A DNA stretch of 64,000 bases, from the NCBI GenBank assembly GCA_029210125.1, contig JARGPR010000009.1, forward strand, positions 1 to 64,000, in the 5' to 3' direction. Below, in pieces: positions 56,294 through 64,000 of this stretch. The notes under the pieces were generated by a model. That model had not been told where the DNA came from. It ran no database searches and saw only the letters and a list, made by a program, of their open reading frames with translations. The position numbers were made by a program, and so were the translations under genes. Numbering within the stretch: position 1 is the first letter of the stretch; the number at the start of each line of letters is the position of its first letter. The stretch comes from Pseudomonadales bacterium (GTDB lineage: Bacteria; Pseudomonadota; Gammaproteobacteria; Pseudomonadales; JAHRWD01).

Positions 56294-57256
56294 TTATTTA
56301 ATCATTGCCACAAACTCAAGAGTAAATACAGTGCCTTCGCCGGTAGTAGCTACGACGGGTCCAGCATCTGCATCTGATAATTCAGCTAGAACAAACAGGT
56401 TTTTAGCCGCTTCGTAACTGCCTGCCACAGTGAAACGGTTGCCATCACCGCCAGCCGCGAAGTTGACCATTTCGTATCGAGCTGTGACACCAAATCCACC
56501 GTCTAGGGCGTAGTTCGCAAGCAGCATAGTGGAATCATCAATCACCGCATCAGCCAACAGAATTTCAGCCGCCAGTGTGAGAGCACCCATTGAGTAGGTC
56601 GCGTTGAGATCGATAACATCACCCGCGCCTGTATCCTGGGTTACGTAACCAAACTCAAGATCAAGGCCCTTTACTGGAGACGCATTGAGTACAAGTGCAA
56701 GGGAGTTTTCTTCATTAGCCTGGCCGAGGTCGTTCAGTACTGCACCAGTTACGGTAAATGCGCCCATGTTGGCCGCTACCGCTACACCAGCGATATTATT
56801 ACCGTGTAGAGTAGTTGCTCCATCAAGGATTAGCCAGTTTGCGTTGTGGCTGGTTTGATACATGTCTGGCGCATCGTGTGCTTCCCAGCCAACTGGGTTA
56901 TTGAAAACACCACCGAGTAACGTAACCTCATCCGATAATGCTGCGGCGAAATAAGCCTGTTCGATTTCACCTGAGTCTTCACCGGCGACATTGGCGCCAC
57001 CATTGGTCACGAGCTGGAAGTCCAGGTCAACACGAACGGTTACTTTATCCGATAATGCTGCAGAAAAATCTATTTCAGCGTCCGCAAGAAATTTCCCCTC
57101 GGTTGGGTTAGTGGCTGCTGGGACATCGCTGGTTTCATCAATGCCAGTAAAAATGATATCTATAAAACCATCAATACTGACATCAGGGGCTGCCTGAGCA
57201 AATGATGATGTGGCTAATATTCCACTGGCTGCAAGGGCTAATAACTTTGTTTTCAC
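56294..57256 (-). CDS. Outer membrane porin-like protein
   Basis: The signal peptide ends at SFAQAA and the rest (about 297 residues) is rich in alternating hydrophobic residues, Gly and Asp, as in beta barrels. VSIDGFIDIIFTG and FTLEFVAMIK at the ends fit barrel strands. Acidic overall. The start is GTG with AGGAGAG upstream. It may be a general diffusion porin; no specific solute is evident. A monocistronic gene with strong terminator. Confidence 0.8.
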   Translation of the reverse strand: MKTKLLALAASGILATSSFAQAAPDVSIDGFIDIIFTGIDETSDVPAATNPTEGKFLADAEIDFSAALSDKVTVRVDLDFQLVTNGGANVAGEDSGEIEQAYFAAALSDEVTLLGGVFNNPVGWEAHDAPDMYQTSHNANWLILDGATTLHGNNIAGVAVAANMGAFTVTGAVLNDLGQANEENSLALVLNASPVKGLDLEFGYVTQDTGAGDVIDLNATYSMGALTLAAEILLADAVIDDSTMLLANYALDGGFGVTARYEMVNFAAGGDGNRFTVAGSYEAAKNLFVLAELSDADAGPVVATTGEGTVFTLEFVAMIK

Positions 57257-57496
57257 TAGAACTCTCCTACTTATAATAAATTAAACAATACTTAACTTAT
57301 TATTTATATAAGTACTGCTCGCTTGTATGGCTGTATAAAATTTGTGTTCGCTATTGCTCGGTCAACCGCTAATCGATTTCTAATTAGAGACAAGGACAAA
57401 TATTACCAACGACGCACATAAAACATGCCGGTATGCTAGCTGGCATCAGGCACAAATTTTACCGCGACAATGTTACCGTCGGTAACAAACACGCCT

Positions 57497-57545
57497 TTGA
57501 TTTGGATCAAGTAACTAGCGATAATGAGCCGATACTGTTTAAAAC
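57497..57545 (+). promoter_or_regulatory. FNR/Anr box and class II promoter of moaB
   Basis: TTGATTTGGATCAA at 57497-57510 is a perfect match to the FNR consensus TTGAT-N4-ATCAA. GATACT at 57531-57536 can be the -10 box; the start of transcription then falls near 57543-57545, which puts the box centre at about -41.5, the class II position. The moaB ATG at 57643 is about 100 bases further. The porin on the other strand begins 240 bases away, so it is a less likely target. Confidence 0.75.
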
Positions 57546-57642
57546 AGCAGTTACTTTGCCGTTTTTATGTGCAGAGGGTTTCTTATGGTTGCTTGCTGTT
57601 TCTTTGGGTGTGTGTTTATTCTCTTTTTTAGGTTGTTGGTTT

Positions 57643-58164
57643 ATGAGTCAAAAATTATTCCAGAAAGGTTTTGTGCCATTAAATATTGCCGTGTTAACCG
57701 TTTCGGATACCAGGACTGAAGAGGATGATGGCTCCGGTCGGCTACTGGTAGAGCGAGTGCAGCAGGCTGGGCATAAACTGGCTGAAAAAAAAATTAGCAA
57801 GGACGATATCTATAGGATCAGGGCTATTGTCTCGAACTGGATTGCTGAACCTGATATCCATGCGATCCTCATTACCGGAGGCACCGGATTTACACTTCGT
57901 GACTCAACACCTGAAGCGGTAAAGCCGTTACTGGATAAAGAGATCGAAGGGTTTGGTGAGTTGTTCAGGCAGATTTCTGTTAGGGATATTGGTACCTCAA
58001 CTATTCAATCCAGAGCGCTGGGTGGTTTTGCAAACCATACCGTGCTTTTTTGTATGCCGGGTTCAACGAATGCCTGTGCTACCGCATGGGATGAGCTTAT
58101 TCGGTTGCAGCTGGATAGTGAAACCTCCCCCTGCAATTTTGTGGGCGTGCTGATCAATCGCTAA
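57643..58164 (+). CDS. moaB: Molybdopterin biosynthesis protein MoaB
   Basis: The 173 residues belong to the MoaB/MogA family, with LTVSDTRTEEDDGSG and TGGTGFTLRDSTPEA. It takes part in adenylation or insertion of molybdenum cofactor. The start at 57643 (MSQKLFQ) matches the family; the open frame reaches 57433 but that region holds a hydrophobic stretch not seen in MoaB. It has an FNR-type promoter and is followed by moeA, so cofactor assembly is tuned to low oxygen. Confidence 0.92.
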   Translation: MSQKLFQKGFVPLNIAVLTVSDTRTEEDDGSGRLLVERVQQAGHKLAEKKISKDDIYRIRAIVSNWIAEPDIHAILITGGTGFTLRDSTPEAVKPLLDKEIEGFGELFRQISVRDIGTSTIQSRALGGFANHTVLFCMPGSTNACATAWDELIRLQLDSETSPCNFVGVLINR

Positions 58165-58223
58165 TCAATCAATAGGGCGTTTTTATTGATGTCCGCCATT
58201 CCAGTTAAAAAAGGCTCAGATTC

Positions 58224-59489
58224 TTGAATAAAAATTCCGCACAGTTAACGCCAGTCGATGATGCCCTGGAATATTTGCTGAGCCAGGTATCAACAACCCA
58301 GCTGGTTGAATATGTGCCTCTGCATTCTGCAACGGGTCGTGTGCTTGCGGAGGATCAAATATCTCAAATTGATGTGCCACCCTGGCCCAACAGCGCAATG
58401 GATGGTTACGCAGTGCGTTTTTCAGATCTGCAGGGCCAGCAGCCGCTACCTGTGTCGCAACGAATACCTGCGGGCGCTATGGGGGGAGCTCTCGCACCTA
58501 ATACCGCTGCCCGAATCTTTACTGGTGCGCCGGTACCGTTCGGCGCAGATACCGTGATTATGCAGGAGCAATGTGCTGTTAATGGCGGGGTGGTTCGTTT
58601 GCCCAGTAGTTCAGATGGTGTTGAAAAGGGGCAAAATATTCGTGCTAAGGCAGAAGATGTGCGGTGCGGGCAGCGGATACTATCTAGCGGCACAAGGCTA
58701 CGCGCCCAGGAGCTGGGATTACTGGCTTCGCTAGGGGTGGACCAGGTTCCGGTTTATCAAAAACTTAAAATAGCCGTGCTTTCAACCGGTGATGAATTGA
58801 TTGAGCCCGGTACTGTTGCCGGTTCTGGGCAGATATACAATTCAAATCGTTATACGTTATCAGCACTCATTGACTCCCTTGATATGGAGTGTATTCCGAT
58901 GGGGATTGTTGCAGATTCCCACGAAGCGACCGAAACAGCATTGTGCCAGGCGGCTTCGAAAGCCGATTTAATCATCTCCAGTGGCGGAGTCTCGGTTGGA
59001 GAAGAAGATCACGTTAAAGCGGTGATTGAACAACGGGGTTTCCTTCATCTTTGGAAACTAGCCATTAAACCAGGTAAACCCTTTGCGTATGGTGAATTTG
59101 ACGCTACACCGGTGCTTGGACTACCGGGAAACCCATCGGCGGTGCTGGTTACATTCTTGATGCTTGCCCGACCCTATCTGTTAAAAATGCAGAGCGTGAG
59201 ATCATTCCAAAATACGCCAGCAGTTGTAGAGGCTGATTTTGACTTGCAGAAAAAAAGTATTCGTAGGCGTTACCTCCACGGGCAGCTGAAACACCCTACG
59301 CTGCAATCTGGCTTAAATCTCACGGAGCATGAATTGGCGCTTCCGAGGGTTCAAATCTACCCAAATCAAAATTCTGGCATGTTGTCCGGGGCAAGTTGGG
59401 GTGACGGGCTTGCTATTGTGGAAGTGAACCAGACAATCTGCATAGGTGATCGAGTCCTGTTTTACACCTTTTCTGATCTGCTGGGCTAA
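58224..59489 (+). CDS. moeA: Molybdopterin molybdenumtransferase
   Basis: MoeA inserts molybdate into adenylated molybdopterin. The 421 residues contain PPWPNSAMDGYAVR, RIFTGAPVPFGADTVI, STGDELIEPG and SSGGVSVGEEDHVK, then LPGNPSAVLVTF. The start appears to be TTG at 58224, 59 bases after moaB. It is in one operon with moaB. Confidence 0.95.
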   Translation: MNKNSAQLTPVDDALEYLLSQVSTTQLVEYVPLHSATGRVLAEDQISQIDVPPWPNSAMDGYAVRFSDLQGQQPLPVSQRIPAGAMGGALAPNTAARIFTGAPVPFGADTVIMQEQCAVNGGVVRLPSSSDGVEKGQNIRAKAEDVRCGQRILSSGTRLRAQELGLLASLGVDQVPVYQKLKIAVLSTGDELIEPGTVAGSGQIYNSNRYTLSALIDSLDMECIPMGIVADSHEATETALCQAASKADLIISSGGVSVGEEDHVKAVIEQRGFLHLWKLAIKPGKPFAYGEFDATPVLGLPGNPSAVLVTFLMLARPYLLKMQSVRSFQNTPAVVEADFDLQKKSIRRRYLHGQLKHPTLQSGLNLTEHELALPRVQIYPNQNSGMLSGASWGDGLAIVEVNQTICIGDRVLFYTFSDLLG

Positions 59490-59797
59490 TACCGCGTTCA
59501 GTTAGCACCGCCGTCTATTTTGCTCCTCTTTTTGTTCGTCTATCTTATTTAGTATCCGGTACATATCTGAACTACAAATTGGCTTCTATCGCAGCTTGTG
59601 CTCAGCGGATTTGTGAATTTTATCGGTTGTCTCGCCAGAATTTATAGCCGGCATAAGTTCCGTTTGTAACCCCGCGTATCTCTGCCTTCCTTCCCCTCTA
59701 CCCCCATTAGATTTGAATTCCACCGAACCCTTACTATGGTTAGGTAGTGCAGTTATGGATTGAATTTACGCCATCGAGGATGGTTACGGAGATTTGA
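59490..59797 (+). other. Intergenic region before the signalling genes
   Basis: This 308-base stretch has no supportable ORF. It must hold the end of the moa operon and the promoter of the response regulator gene. A weak repeat (ACCCTTACTATGGTTAGG) is near 59727. No strong terminator is visible. Confidence 0.5.
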
Positions 59798-60718
59798 ATG
59801 AAAACCGCCAACATACTGATCGTTGATGATGAACCCTATAATCTCGAGATTATCAGCGAATATCTGGACGACTGCGACTATCAATTGAGTACCGCTGAAG
59901 ATGGCACTAGTGCACTAGAGTTGATGGAGCAGGAGCCGACTAAATTTGATGTCATTTTACTTGATCGAATGATGCCTGGCATGGACGGCCTGGAAGTTCT
60001 CAAGAAGATGCAAATACACTCAGTGCTTTGTCACATTCCAGTCATTTTGCAGACCGGAATGGCCAACAAACAGGACATTATTGATGGACTGAATGCAGGA
60101 GCATATTACTATCTGACCAAACCCTTTGAAGGCGAGATGTTGCTGTCGGTGGTGAAGACTGCGGTCAGGGATCGGGACGCCTACAAAGAGCTTCAGAAAA
60201 CTTTGCTTAGCGGCCAAAAAATGCTTGGCAATATGGAATCCTCGAGCTTTCGGTATCAGCTGTTAGATGAAGCCCGAGCTATCGCAACCCTGCTTGCGGG
60301 CGCGTGCCCAGATCCCGGTAAGGTAGTGACAGGGCTTTCTGAATTATTGGTTAACTCGATAGAACACGGCAACCTTGGTATTGGCTACGAAGAAAAGTCC
60401 GCTTTGCTTGCAGCGGGGGTATGGGAGAACGAGGTCAATCAACGGCTGCAGCAGCCCGGCTATCGAGACAAATATGCAACGGTCGATTTTTTGCGTACTG
60501 ACGAAGTTATCGAGATCACCGTTGTGGATCAGGGGCTTGGTTTCGACTGGCAGAAATATATGCAATTTAGCCCTGAGCGAGTGCTAGACAATCACGGCCG
60601 GGGGATCGCGCTTGCGAATGCCCTGAGCTTCTCTCGACTCGAGTACAAAGGAGTAGGGAATGAAGTAACTGCCAGAATCGAGCTTGGGCCAGCATCGGCT
60701 AACACCGCTCATAGCTGA
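59798..60718 (+). CDS. Response regulator fused to an HATPase (RsbW-like) domain
   Basis: The first 120 residues form a receiver with D10, D11 and the phosphorylated D56 (VILLDRMMP), and LTKPFEG gives the lysine. The C-terminal part (about 160-300) has LSELLVNSIEHGNLG, VVDQGLGFDW and HGRGIALANAL, the boxes of a GHKL ATPase like RsbW/anti-sigma factors. This fusion has no output DNA-binding domain. It probably controls a partner by ATP-dependent binding or phosphorylation, depending on the kinase next door. Confidence 0.88.
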   Translation: MKTANILIVDDEPYNLEIISEYLDDCDYQLSTAEDGTSALELMEQEPTKFDVILLDRMMPGMDGLEVLKKMQIHSVLCHIPVILQTGMANKQDIIDGLNAGAYYYLTKPFEGEMLLSVVKTAVRDRDAYKELQKTLLSGQKMLGNMESSSFRYQLLDEARAIATLLAGACPDPGKVVTGLSELLVNSIEHGNLGIGYEEKSALLAAGVWENEVNQRLQQPGYRDKYATVDFLRTDEVIEITVVDQGLGFDWQKYMQFSPERVLDNHGRGIALANALSFSRLEYKGVGNEVTARIELGPASANTAHS

Positions 60719-60741
60719 GTAATGATGTTAAGGAAATAAAG

Positions 60742-63700
60742 ATGCTGAACAAACTTTTTCAAAATAGCGAGATAGAGGTGCCCTGGGTTACGGAGTCGCA
60801 GCGGCAACGAATGCTGCTGCATGCGGCGCGAAATTTGGTGGGGCGCCAATTCGGCACCTACGCTTTTCCTTTAGGCGTGCTGGTTGTGCTGGTGGGATCG
60901 TTCAAACAGCTTGAATCCATCACCGCTTACGGGGCTGCGACGGTGGTGTTGGTTGCATCGGTCGTTCGTTATTTTTGTTACCGGAAGCTGTACAAGACTC
61001 CGAATACCCTCACGGTGGATGATAGTACGGTTAGTTCAGCTGCAAATGTATTTATCTATTCTGCCATTGTCGCTGCTTTCGCGGCTGGAGTATTTAGCGT
61101 TGCGATAATAGATGAGCTACCGAATTTCACCGTTACTATAGGCATGATCCTTCTTCTTGCGGGCTTAACAGGAGGATATATCGCTGGTGTGTATTGCTTC
61201 TTCCCGGCGGTAGTGGCTCTGCTAGTAGCTCAGTGGTTACCGATGGCAGTGTACGGCCTAGCGGTTATGGATTTTAAGTTTTTGAGTGTGTTGTATGCAT
61301 GTATTCCTGTTCTATATATCGTTTCAATGCTGTTTTTGGGGCGCAATATCGGAAAGCAATATTGGCAGATGCAGCTTGTGCAATTCTCTTTGGAGGCTAG
61401 TCAAAAGGAGCTGCAGGACAGCCGTGATCGTTTTGAACGATTGATCAATGCAACCAATACCGGTTTGATTTCTGTAGATGAAGAGGGTTGTGTAAAGGAG
61501 GCCAATGAACCTTATCTAAAAATGATTGGTGCCAGGGGTTTTGAAGAAATTAAAGGCCGCAGTATTCTCGAATGGACCGATGAAGAATCGGTAGAAGAGA
61601 CGAAGGATATTCTGGAAGCCCCGCTATCACCCGCGGGTACCTTTGTAAACCAGGAGAAAAAAATTCGCCGACTGGACAATGACGAGATTGTTTCGATTTC
61701 GGTCGATGCGATGATCGATGAGTCTGAGCAGGGCATCGAACATGTTGCAATGGTTCATGATATTACTGAACGAAAACGTATTGAAGATTTCATGGATAAA
61801 AACCGTGAACGTCATGAACTGATTCTGAACGCAACCGGAAGTACTATTGCGATGGTGGACCAGGATCATAGGATCACGCTGGTAAACAAAGTCTTTTGTA
61901 TTCGGCATGGATTTGAAGATGAGGTGGAGGTGCTGGGTCAAAAAATTGAGAGCATGGTAGATGAATCCATGCAGGACGTTATCGAAAAATCTATTGATGA
62001 GGCGACCGAAACCCAGACGATGGTTACCGTTGAAACCAGTATCGAGATGAAAAGTCTTGGCAGAGAATCCTGGGTAATTTGTCGGTTTTACCCGGTTGAA
62101 GATGGCGTAATGATGGTTTCTGCGGACATTACACACGTAAAACTTAAGGAGTTCGAGCTTGAAGATGTTGAAAATTTCAGCGCAGAACTTTCAGAAAGAG
62201 CACCCATTGGGGCGGTGATTGTTCAGGATCAAGTAGTGGTATACGCCAATGCCCAGGTTAGTGAGCTGGTGGGTATTTCGCATGGCGAGATGGAAGGGTT
62301 GTCAGTATTTGATCTGTTGCCAGAGTCATCACAGGAAATGGTTCGAGAGGTGCAGGCGGATAAACTGTCCGGAAAGACAACCGAAAATCACTATGAATCA
62401 GAAATATACGGGAAAGGAGGAATAATAATACCAGTTATGATCCATAGCAGCTTGATCGAGTACCATGGCAAGCCAGGCATATTGGTATGGCTTTATGACG
62501 TGACCGAGCTACACCGTGTTCAGCAAAAACTGAAGGAGAGCGAGGAACTGTACAGGGCAGTGCTGCAAGCTTCGGATGCAACTATTCTTGCGGTCAACAG
62601 CAACCATATTACCACCATGGTGAATCAGGCCTTTTGTGAACGTAACGGTGTGGTCGAGAGTGAGGCGATCGGTCAGCCGATTGAAAAAGTACTAGCTCAT
62701 GTAGCGGATCAAACCATATTTGAGCTGGTTGATCTGACCCTCGAAACAGGGCAATCCCAGTCCTATATGATGCACCTAGAGCTTGTGGGTATCGCTGAAG
62801 AAGCCTGGGTTAGTATTAAGTATTTCCCGATTGAAGATGGCGTGATGGTGCTGTCAATGGATGTGACGCCGCTTAAGAAAGCGGAAAAAGAGTTGATCAT
62901 GCACCGTGATCACCTTCAGGAGCTGGTTGAACAACAGGTTCGGGAGCTGCGGGATGCGGTTGATCAAGCCGAAGCGGCCAACCGCGCCAAATCTGAATTT
63001 CTTGCCAATATGTCCCATGAGTTGCGTACACCTATGCATGCGATTTTGAGTTTTTCAAAATTTGGGCTTGAAAAACTGACTACTGCTTCGACTGAAAAGC
63101 TGGGTATCTATTTCGAAAGAATCCAACAGAGCGGTGATCGGTTGCTGGCGCTGGTTAATGATCTACTGGATCTCGCTAAACTTGAAGCAGGGAAAATGGG
63201 GCTCGAGGTTTCAACGCACGATTTGACTGAACTGGTCATCACACGCATGGCGGAGCAAGAGGCTACCGCCAGCCGAAAAGGTGTGAGTGTCAGCCTGGAC
63301 AATGCGAATACTCCGTTTGAGGGTGATTTTGACGCCATTCGCATTGGCCAGGTGGTGACTAATCTATTGTCCAACGCGGTGAAGTTCACTCCTCCAGGCC
63401 ACGCTATAGAGCTTTCAATCAGCACCGGGGTTATGGCTGTAGAGGGTGAAAATGGCTCTTTTAGTGATTTGCCTTCTCTCCATTTCCGTATTGAGGATGA
63501 AGGTATTGGGATTCCAGATAATGAACTGGAGCAGGTGTTCGACAAATTTATCCAGAGCAGTAAAACCAATACCGGAGCCGGGGGTACGGGCCTGGGCCTG
63601 GCGATTTGTAAACAAATTATCGATGCCCATAACGGAACCATTTGGGCTGAAAACGCGGAGAGTGGCGGTGCGATATTTAATTTTACGATTCCTCGAACCT

Positions 63701-63753
63701 ATATTGCTCCCATAATCGGCATGGATCAGCCTGAAGATATGAGTGCAGCTTGA
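60742..63753 (+). CDS. Multi-PAS membrane sensor histidine kinase
   Basis: This 1003-residue kinase has six membrane segments in residues 40-200, then four PAS domains at about 231-345, 355-475, 485-600 and 605-720, a coiled coil, and a HisKA/HATPase core. The phosphorylated His is H759 (MSHELRTP). N-box and G-boxes are LLSNAVKFTPPG, DEGIGIPDNEL and GTGLGLAICKQI. The second and fourth PAS are close relatives (PVEDGVM and PIEDGVM regions). It probably phosphorylates the upstream response regulator. It lacks a C-terminal receiver. Confidence 0.92.
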   Translation: MLNKLFQNSEIEVPWVTESQRQRMLLHAARNLVGRQFGTYAFPLGVLVVLVGSFKQLESITAYGAATVVLVASVVRYFCYRKLYKTPNTLTVDDSTVSSAANVFIYSAIVAAFAAGVFSVAIIDELPNFTVTIGMILLLAGLTGGYIAGVYCFFPAVVALLVAQWLPMAVYGLAVMDFKFLSVLYACIPVLYIVSMLFLGRNIGKQYWQMQLVQFSLEASQKELQDSRDRFERLINATNTGLISVDEEGCVKEANEPYLKMIGARGFEEIKGRSILEWTDEESVEETKDILEAPLSPAGTFVNQEKKIRRLDNDEIVSISVDAMIDESEQGIEHVAMVHDITERKRIEDFMDKNRERHELILNATGSTIAMVDQDHRITLVNKVFCIRHGFEDEVEVLGQKIESMVDESMQDVIEKSIDEATETQTMVTVETSIEMKSLGRESWVICRFYPVEDGVMMVSADITHVKLKEFELEDVENFSAELSERAPIGAVIVQDQVVVYANAQVSELVGISHGEMEGLSVFDLLPESSQEMVREVQADKLSGKTTENHYESEIYGKGGIIIPVMIHSSLIEYHGKPGILVWLYDVTELHRVQQKLKESEELYRAVLQASDATILAVNSNHITTMVNQAFCERNGVVESEAIGQPIEKVLAHVADQTIFELVDLTLETGQSQSYMMHLELVGIAEEAWVSIKYFPIEDGVMVLSMDVTPLKKAEKELIMHRDHLQELVEQQVRELRDAVDQAEAANRAKSEFLANMSHELRTPMHAILSFSKFGLEKLTTASTEKLGIYFERIQQSGDRLLALVNDLLDLAKLEAGKMGLEVSTHDLTELVITRMAEQEATASRKGVSVSLDNANTPFEGDFDAIRIGQVVTNLLSNAVKFTPPGHAIELSISTGVMAVEGENGSFSDLPSLHFRIEDEGIGIPDNELEQVFDKFIQSSKTNTGAGGTGLGLAICKQIIDAHNGTIWAENAESGGAIFNFTIPRTYIAPIIGMDQPEDMSAA

Positions 63754-63791
63754 TCGCATTTTTTTGGACTAGCACAACGAAGGATTAACCA

Positions 63792-64000
63792 ATGTTCTCG
63801 AGACTGTTATATAGCCGAGCGCTGGATGCCCAACGGATCAGTGATGCTGAGAAAGAGCAATTACTGCATCAGGCAGCCCGGGATATGATGGTTCGCTTGA
63901 TGGATATTTTTACCGCGCCTGCCGTCGTAGTGTTCCTGCTGTTAACGATGTTTGATCAGCTGAAATTTACCCAGACGATCGGGTTGGTGTCGCTTATTGT
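63792..64000 (+). CDS. N-terminal part of a second, related signalling protein (incomplete)
   Basis: The ATG at 63792 follows GAAGGA and starts an open frame of 69 codons to the window edge. The start (QLLHQAARDMMVRLMDIF, then hydrophobic) matches residues 24-60 of the preceding kinase (RMLLHAARNLVGRQFGTY), so it is a tandem paralog with the same membrane input module. The gene is cut by the window. Confidence 0.75.
   Translation, partial: MFSRLLYSRALDAQRISDAEKEQLLHQAARDMMVRLMDIFTAPAVVVFLLLTMFDQLKFTQTIGLVSLI

Noticed and set aside
57433-57642. Extended MoaB N-terminus of 70 residues or a separate small membrane protein
   Set aside because: The FNR box and promoter lie within this stretch and the family begins at MSQKLFQ; the upstream frame is untranslated leader.

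Overview
The window is a stretch of gammaproteobacterial chromosome, probably from a marine, free-living aerobe with some anaerobic capacity. The evidence is the gene order lnt-corC-ybeY-phoH-miaB, tsaD/anmK/M23 peptidase, rpsU-yqeY-dnaG, the block nrdR-ribD-ribE-ribBX-ribH-nusB-thiL-pgpA, and a MutL that carries the endonuclease motif typical of Pseudomonas-type rather than E. coli-type mismatch repair. A PrsK/PrsR (PEP-CTERM type) regulatory pair and a chromosomal integron fit lineages such as the Cellvibrio/Alteromonas-like marine groups, but I cannot name a genus. No rRNA, tRNA or CRISPR array was seen.

Layout. (1) 1-3117: the integrase-proximal end of an integron. IntI is on the + strand, attI lies at about 1992-2103, and four attC sites separate four cassettes of unknown function running off the left edge; the first cassette ORF is inverted. 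(2) 3141-9296: a lipoprotein transglycosylase, then lnt, corC, ybeY, phoH and miaB, all on the minus strand. (3) 9530-15663: DUF1820 protein, an aminotransferase, a DUF6316 small protein, zapE, an alpha/beta hydrolase, cca and a cold shock protein. (4) 16061-21553: tsaD, anmK and an M23 peptidase on the minus strand; HU and a dicarboxylate/glutamate symporter on the plus strand. (5) 21740-27136: rpsU-yqeY-dnaG, followed not by rpoD but by an accessory insertion. This holds a Fic gene whose catalytic His is replaced by Gln, flanked by a 267-bp duplication of the dnaG 3' end (about 88% identical, nearly all silent changes), then a DUF2971 cassette-like gene and a second attI-like sequence that matches the one beside IntI. 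(6) 27285-37273: SDR protein, queG, nnrDE, tsaE, an AMIN/LysM amidase, mutL, CBS protein, dxs. (7) 37302-49831: ribA, a retropepsin, a zinc peptidase, malic enzyme, carbonic anhydrase, and the riboflavin/thiamine/NusB block ending at nrdR-glyA. (8) 50043-56152: PilZ protein, PrsR, PrsK, an exopolysaccharide sugar transferase and a SirB protein, pointing to surface polysaccharide control. (9) 56294-59489: a porin, then moaB-moeA behind a perfect FNR/Anr box. (10) 59798-64000: a response regulator fused to an ATPase domain, a four-PAS hybrid-like sensor kinase, and the start of a second kinase related to the first.

The most unusual content is the pair of integron-related loci 25 kb apart. The left locus has a full integrase, while the dnaG locus has a matching attI-like leader, a DUF2971 cassette and a gene-end duplication but no integrase. 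Together they suggest that the chromosomal region downstream of dnaG once received integron cassettes or an integron fragment and then a second, recombination-driven insertion carrying fic.

Functional themes: riboflavin synthesis is split between ribA (the active GTP cyclohydrolase II at 37302) and the block containing ribBX, whose own GTP cyclohydrolase-like domain has lost its zinc cysteines. Cell envelope work (lnt, amidase, M23 peptidase, transglycosylase, anmK) and tRNA/translation quality (miaB, tsaD, tsaE, queG, cca, ybeY) dominate the housekeeping genes.
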